Shown: one piece after another, positions 58,728 through 64,000 of the stretch
Layout of the letters: the number at the start of each line of letters is the position of its first letter
Numbering within the stretch: the first letter of the stretch is position 1
Origin: Ophiostoma sp. CBS 140.51
Taxonomy: Eukaryota; Ascomycota; Sordariomycetes; Ophiostomatales; Ophiostomataceae
DNA: 64,000 nt
Assembly (NCBI GenBank): GCA_029298735.1
Contig: JANSLP010000128.1
Coordinates: 20,388-84,387, forward strand
Direction of reading: 5' to 3'
Position numbers and translations under genes: made by a program
Notes under the pieces: model-generated
What the model saw: the letters and a program-made list of their open reading frames with translations, nothing else
Databases searched by the model: none
Told to the model about the DNA's origin: nothing

Positions 58728-59009
58728 GGGTACGCGCCATCCCATCGTGACGGTGAGACTGGAGTAGAAGAAGAGGATGATGACAACGATAACAACAAAA
58801 ACCACAACAATGACCTGGAAGAGGAAACCCAGGCAAAGGGCGGCGGGATGGGCATTCTCAGCACAAGCACAATAACCAAGACGAACATCAGCAGCTTCAA
58901 CAAGAACAACGTCAAACAAGACAACGGCGACACACAGAGCACCAGCTCCAACCGGGGCTCGATCCGTGGTCTGGCCAGTCTTTTTAAGAGTGTCAAGTCG
59001 AAGAAGTAA
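58728..59009 (+). other. In-frame open extension after the DUF4139 stop codon
   Basis: Immediately after TAG 58725-58727 the same frame runs 93 codons with no stop, to TAA 59007-59009. It encodes an acidic Asn/Asp-rich stretch (EEEDDDNDNNKNHNND) and ends with a basic helix-like SIRGLASLFKSVKSKK. It could be a leftover coding end after a stop mutation, a readthrough extension, or chance in A/C-rich DNA. I do not count it as part of the gene. Confidence 0.4.
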
Positions 59010-59311
59010 AAGAAGTCAAGGCATTTATGGTTTTATGATTACTAGTAGATAGCACACAATTTGATACACAAGTCAATTTCAACAGAAAACTGGATATTTC
59101 TATAACTATGAGTGAATATGTGGATATGTGAAAACAATGAATGAAAAGCAGCCATCCGTAATCGTATCGAACAAAAGGGGCACCAATAAATACAAAAGTG
59201 AAAGGACACAGGTATACAACAACGTGATTTTATGCAAACTCGTCAGGAAATAAAGAGGGAGAACATCCACCAGGGAGATCAAAACACAAGAGACAAGCTA
59301 TCTACCCACAC

Positions 59312-60945
59312 TTAATCATCCCGACGCACCAGAGCCACGGGCGACATGTAGCGCTTGTGGCCGTAGGCAAAGTAGTAGACGACAGAGAACAGCATGGTGC
59401 CGACAAAGATGACGACATTCCAGTTCATGGTGTCAAGAGTGACGTCCTTGGACTGGGGGAAGAAGACAAAGACCCAGACAATGGACAGGTACATCACAGC
59501 ACCGATGTTGATGGCGAGACCATAGCGGCCAAGCGACCAGCGGCTGGAAGGTAGAGCAGGGCCGCGAATACGGCGGAGAATGAGGAAAGTAAAGGAGATC
59601 AGGTAGGTGCCCAGTAGAGCACTGACGGCCAGAGAGCCAATAGCGTTGAAGGCTACGGCAGAGCCAATGTTGATGAGGGATAGAAGAGAGGTGATGGTGA
59701 AGGTGAGGAGGACAGCGTTGAGGGGAATGTTCCAGCCAGGCTTGACGTGGGCAATGAAGTCAGAGAAGGGGAGACCGCAGTCACGAGCAAAAGACCAAGT
59801 CTGGCGAGAGACAGTGGCCACAGTGCTGATGCAAGCCGAGGTGACGTTGACAATCAGAATGGAGGTCATGACAGAGGTGCCGGCAATGCTGTTGGTGGCA
59901 TTGTAGAAGGCAGCAATGAAGGGGTAACCAGTGGGGGTGTCGACAACGTCCAGGATGTCGCCCATGGTGAAGCAGAAAGTGATGAGCATGATCCAGCCCA
60001 TGGAGCCGTTGATCGTGGCAGCCCACATAATGGCACGAGGCAGCACACGCGAAGCATCACGGACCTCCTCAGACATGTGCACAGTCGAGTCGGCGCCGAT
60101 CAGAGTGTAGACCGGCGACAGAAGACCGACCATGAAAGCAAGACCAGTGGTGCTCCAGCCGCCGAGGTTCACAAACGAGCCAAAGACGTCTGAGGGAGTC
60201 GAGCGAGGTGCCAGAACCCAAAGGGGAACAAGCACGGCGAAGAAGCCTAGAACGTGGACGACCAGGACAGTACCCTCAACAATGGGCAGACGGCCGGCCA
60301 GGAACGTGTTGAAGACAATGCAGAATGCCGTGATGCCAATTACCAGCAGCGTGCCGTGCCAGTTCTCAAAAACATAGGTAGGCTGGGCAAGCACCAACAG
60401 ACCCTGGATCATTGTTCCTGCCAGGAAAGCCAGCGATGCCAGACCTGTCTGCCAGCCAAGTACAGAAACCCAACCGATGGTGTAGGAAAAGAACTTTTGG
60501 GCACGCCGCGGCGCAAACTCAGAGACCCAGTGGTACTGGCCACCAGATGTGGGTGCCATGGAGGCCATCTCGGCAATGGAGGCAAACACGAGCATGTAGC
60601 CGATCCAGACAATGAGGTAACCCCAGACAAGGCCAGCCTTGCCACCATTGATGAGACCAAAGGCGCTTGTCATGAGGGCAATCTCCCAGGTGCTCATGAG
60701 TGTACAGGCGAAGCCCAACGTGGACAAGAAGCGGAAGTTTCTCTGCAATGTGTTAGCGGGGGACTGATAATTGTAGGCAGAGAATGGTTAGTGGCACTCA
60801 CGTTTAACACCTGCGTCCGGCCGAGCATGGACATCTCGCGGGCATCGGCCTCTGTGCCGCCCCATGAGTTGAGCTTGTCAGTCTCGAAAACTTGGGTTTC
60901 GGACGACATCTCGATGTATTCCTTGTTGCTTGTAGTGTCCGACAT
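59312..60945 (-). CDS. Amino acid/GABA/choline-type permease (APC superfamily)
   Basis: Two exons on the minus strand, 60945-60802 and 60742-59312, encode 524 residues. The intron (GTGAGT...TTGCAG, phase 0) joins GRTQVLN to RNFRFLSTLGF. The N-terminal tail is hydrophilic (SWGGTEADAREM). About twelve membrane segments follow with the fungal APC pattern: LGFACTLMSTWE, FGLINGGKAGLVWGYL, SIAEMASMAPTSGGQYHWVSEFAP, GADSTVHMSEEVRDASRVLPRAI, SRQTWSFARDCGLPFSDF. This pattern matches GABA permease (Uga4) and choline permease (Hnm1) relatives. It should be a plasma-membrane proton symporter for amino acids or related amines; the substrate is not resolved. It is convergent with the DUF4139 gene. Confidence 0.92.
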
Positions 60946-63088
60946 TGTCGGGGAGGGAAGAGAAGGAGAGAATAGGAAGTGAAGTTTGAATATAAATGAT
61001 GGAACGGTGAGAGGGAGAGAGACAGGGAGACGGGGAAAGAAAAAGAAGAGGCCGGAGATGGAGAACGTGAGTGACTACACAAAAGACAAGATGAGCGAGG
61101 ATGATGAGTGAAGGAAAGGGAAGAAGGAATGCGAGAGGTGAGAGAAAAGAGAGAAGGGAAAAACGTGGGAAATGGAGGCGATGGAGAAAGAAGACAGGCA
61201 AGAGGGAGAGTGGAAGAGAAAAAGGGAAGGAAGGTGATGGAGTTGGAAGGTAGGGATGATCAAAACGAAGAGACAAGAGAAGGAACACAGGAAGGTGGAC
61301 GATCACTGGGTATTAAAAGGAAAGAAGATGGATGAGAAGTGGATGAAGGAGGATACCAAAAAGAAAAGAAGTTAGGAGGGAAAAGAAAAGGGAAAAGAAA
61401 GACGGGTCAACGATGTGAGGATGACAAGCATATGGAAACTCGGGCGCTAGAAAAGGGGTGGAAACCGTAAAAGGAGGGTGAGGAGGGTAATGGAGGCAGC
61501 GGAACGAGAAACGAGAAGCAAGGGGAAAAGTAACGAGAAGAGAAGACGAACGGGTGGGAAGACAACAGAAAGTACTAAGAAGACCACCCATATGATTTCA
61601 AAAAAGGGATGCACGCGTGTAAGCGAGGACGGCAAGAACGGGAAAGATGGGCGGAGAATACACATAAAGAAAGCGTGCATAAAAAGAACGAGAGGAAAAA
61701 AAGGGAAGGAAAAGCAATGCGAAGGCGAAGAATAGGTCGAGAGCGAAGGGCTGGACTTGCAAGACAGGCCTCAGTCCCAAGAGTGTGGTGCGTGTTGCGC
61801 GTGTGGGCGACGACTGAAAAAGCAAGGATTCGCGGCGGCCCAGCATGTCAACGCACCCAACCACGCTCAACTTCAATTTTCTGTCTCTATTTTTCTGTCT
61901 ATTCTATGGCCGGTCCCCTTTGCGTGTCGTACACGATCAGACTCATGCAAGGCGGACACCATCCGGGTAAGACACGCATCCAGCCATTCTGAGCAATGTA
62001 CGTTTTATTCGAGAAGCACGTCCATTCTGTGCCAGAGCACCACGAGGGTGGCAAGGAAGAAGACGGCGATCCAGAAAGAAAACTGTGAAGAAAGCTGCAA
62101 AGATACTGAATCAATGACAAAACAGTGCATAGAAGGGAGGCTGTAGAAAACTTGACGATGTATCCACGTTCTTGTTCGTTGAATAGTATTCCAAGAATGT
62201 AAATACATGATCATCTTGACAGTTGGTGTCTGAAAAAGTGCAGTGTGCAGATGTGTACAGAGTACGTTGCTCTGTTGCTCTGTTGCTCTCAACAGAAAAA
62301 CAAGAGATACCCTGGAACTAATAGTCACCTTCGCATGGACGACGTAAAATAAGTCTTTTTTCTTACAAGCTTTTCCCCTACTTATATGGTGCAAGCTAGC
62401 TTGCCTGGTCGAGGATATTGTGGGCACTAAATCTAGGACACCTGCGTATGTACAAAAATACCGTCGTATGCGGGCGTATGCGACCCAAACCCGTCTTCGG
62501 TATTGGGGCACCCATCAAGTGCACACTCTTTTCAGTGTTTATTCTCCTATTCTCCTCTTCTCCTCTTCTGCTGTCCACCCTATTGAAGCTCAAATCACGG
62601 CTCCTGGCAGACAGGTTACGTCACCTCCACTCAGTACGGAGAACTTTCTCGCCTTACATCACACGGCACCGGACCATTACGGGGTAATCACAGATATGAT
62701 ACAACAAGTATATACCCCATTTATATTCTTAAGTGGGAGATAAACGAGAAGAATAGTGGGATCTTGTCCGTTGGTTTCTTTCTGTCTGCAAAGATGGTGT
62801 CATTTAGGATGTCTAGCATCAGAAGGCAGCATAGGTATCGACCATGAATATTGCCCTTCTTGGAGACATCAATCTTTCTGAAAACCCAGCTTCAAAGTTC
62901 ACCATGCAAGCTGCTGCGTGAGCTTCTTCGTTGGTACTCGTGTACATACACTTGAGTGACCGTTGGTGTGATGTCGTCCTTTCAAACCCCTTAGGCATCG
63001 CAGCACGCTATTGCTTTTTTATGTCTTACTTAGAGAGACTGCTTCTGCTTGAATTTAGTGTTGTTAGACTTTTCTGAAGCTAGTTTGC
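60946..63088. other. Upstream region of the permease; purine-rich tract, then gene-free
   Basis: From 60950 to about 61740 the + strand is very rich in A and G (so the permease leader strand is C/T-rich). After that the sequence is mixed, with a triple 8-bp repeat GTTGCTCT at 62266-62289. The open frames within the purine tract reflect base composition. No gene is recognised. Confidence 0.5.
62266..62289. repeat. Three tandem GTTGCTCT units
   Basis: Perfect 8-bp unit three times in a row in noncoding sequence. Confidence 0.9.
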
Positions 63089-63337
63089 TTGGGGCCTACA
63101 GTGATCACCGCTTTTTCTCATCACATTCAGCTGAGGTACAGGAAGGGCCCACGGTCCTGGATGGGACTTCCATGGAAAGACTTCCGCCCAGAGCTATGGC
63201 CAACGATCGGCAAGCAACCGGTATCCGGCCACGCGGTGCAATGGAAACGACCAACCATGACGAGAAAGCAGGAACAACAAGACGAGCACTACAAATGCTG
63301 CAAATGCAGGAAGGGGCCTAAATGTGACGAAGGTTGA
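63089..63337 (+). CDS. Possible small Cys-containing ORF, uncertain
   Basis: An 82-codon frame ending in HYKCCKCRKGPKCDEG. The CCxCxxGP pattern recalls small Cys-rich fungal proteins whose Cys pairs bind metal, but the expected second Cys/His half is not found downstream in frame. There is no strong start context. It may be the 5' part of a spliced gene or a remnant. Another overlapping frame (63049-63321) looks like noise. Confidence 0.2.
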   Translation: MGPTVITAFSHHIQLRYRKGPRSWMGLPWKDFRPELWPTIGKQPVSGHAVQWKRPTMTRKQEQQDEHYKCCKCRKGPKCDEG

Positions 63338-63942
63338 ATAAAATTGGCGTAACAGACCAACAACCAACATGCAACAAACATCACCAACACTAAAGACGGG
63401 ACCTCATAACAGCAACGAAAATGATCGTTTCAGAAGGTAAGAACTGTTCACTTTTATACCGGTGCAAGTCGATGTTTTCGATCCAACACACTCATGAGAA
63501 CTCGAAAAGCACAGCTCAACCGCCACAGCTCAACCGCATGCCATGTCCCATTTTTTCTGGCTTTTTTCAAGTCTCGATTTTGGTCATCGTTTCCTGGTCC
63601 TGGTTTGTCTCGCCCGTCAACCTCCTGACCCTTGCTTCAGCCCCTCTCTGTTTTTGTCTCAGTCCAGACGACAGATGGAGGCAAAGCAGGCCATTCTGTC
63701 ACAGTGAAGCCCACTCTCAAAAATACAGGCACAAAAACAGCCCAGCAAGCCCACCATCCAAGAGATCATCCAAGACAGCATCAAAAAAGGTTAACGACGG
63801 GACCTGCGCTAACAGAGAGGGTCGACACCCACAAAGTTGACAACGGGCACCCAATACCGCCTGGGCTCCCGACGGGCTCTCACCGTCTGTGCTAAAAGTG
63901 CTACTCGTGCCACGCCCCACTTATTTGGATCTCGTTGGACTC

Positions 63943-63961
63943 GCACCACCTAAGGTGGTGC
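63943..63961. repeat. Perfect inverted repeat, 9-bp arms
   Basis: GCACCACCT, one A, then AGGTGGTGC. It is adjacent to the 17-bp tandem repeat at the window end. Confidence 0.9.
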
Positions 63962-63963
63962 TC

Positions 63964-64000
63964 ACCACCCTAATGACCACACCACCCTAATGACCACAAA
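63964..64000. repeat. 17-bp tandem repeat reaching the window edge
   Basis: ACCACCCTAATGACCAC occurs at 63964-63980 and again at 63981-63997, followed by AAA at the edge. More units may lie beyond the window. Confidence 0.85.

Larger units (their letters stand above)
63338..64000. other. Right-end region; no secure gene
   Basis: An ATG at 63421 followed at once by a GTAAGA donor and a TCTCAG acceptor at about 63662 could give a small two-exon product ending near 63895, but it has no recognisable domain. The region ends in a palindrome and a 17-bp tandem repeat (separate entries). Confidence 0.3.

Noticed and set aside
58728..59009. Separate downstream gene instead of an extension
   Set aside because: It has no ATG until 58848, begins at once after the upstream stop and is in the same frame, so a separate gene is less likely than readthrough, stop gain or chance.
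63964..64000. Telomere, because of CCCTAA
   Set aside because: The period is 17 bp, not 6 bp, and only two copies are visible; a perfect TTAGGG-type array is not present.

Overview
The window is nuclear DNA of a filamentous ascomycete, most likely a Sordariomycete. Genes are broken by short introns (about 50-90 nt) with GTAAGT-like donors and CTAAC/CTAAT branch points. The gene content is typical of Pezizomycotina: fungal NACHT/WD40 STAND receptors, a HET-domain gene, a HET-C2-type glycolipid transfer protein, AA9 and AA16-like LPMOs, a TRI14-like propeller and several MFS/APC transporters. I cannot name the species. About 19 protein-coding genes are supported, plus one gene fragment at the left edge and one HET pseudogene. 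I found no rRNA, tRNA, CRISPR array or intact transposon.

Layout. 1-17 kb holds the 3' end of an oxysterol-binding protein gene, a cytochrome P450, a secreted M28 aminopeptidase with a PA domain, an AA16-like LPMO (-), an MFS transporter (-) and an HSPA12-type Hsp70-like ATPase (-). 17-43 kb is the accessory, immunity-flavoured part. It has a poly-Q/His-rich protein of unknown function, a decayed HET-domain gene and a first NACHT_N-NACHT-WD40 receptor (NLR1). Next come a TRI12-like MFS pump, an ammonium transporter, a second paralogous receptor (NLR2), and, about 600 bp downstream of NLR2 on the same strand, a glycolipid transfer protein of the HET-C2 type. 44-59 kb holds a TRI14-like secreted propeller, an AA9 LPMO, two proteins of unknown function, a secreted type-B carboxylesterase and a DUF4140/DUF4139 protein. 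The right end holds an amino-acid/GABA-type permease (-) with a long purine-rich upstream region, then about 3 kb with no convincing gene, ending in a palindrome and the start of a 17-bp tandem repeat.

How the genes may work together. The most interesting possibility is the NLR2-HET-C2 pair. In Podospora anserina, HET-C (a GLTP) is the partner sensed by NACHT-WD40 receptors HET-D and HET-E in heterokaryon incompatibility. Here a GLTP gene lies directly next to a NACHT-WD40 gene, with a paralogous receptor and a dead HET gene nearby. This resembles linked allorecognition pairs known elsewhere in fungi, but the N-terminal domain differs from that of HET-D/E. Function is inferred, not shown. The remaining genes look like independent nutrient-uptake, secretion and housekeeping genes, not one pathway. 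Thirteen successive genes (including the pseudogene) from 17 to 58.7 kb are all on the + strand.
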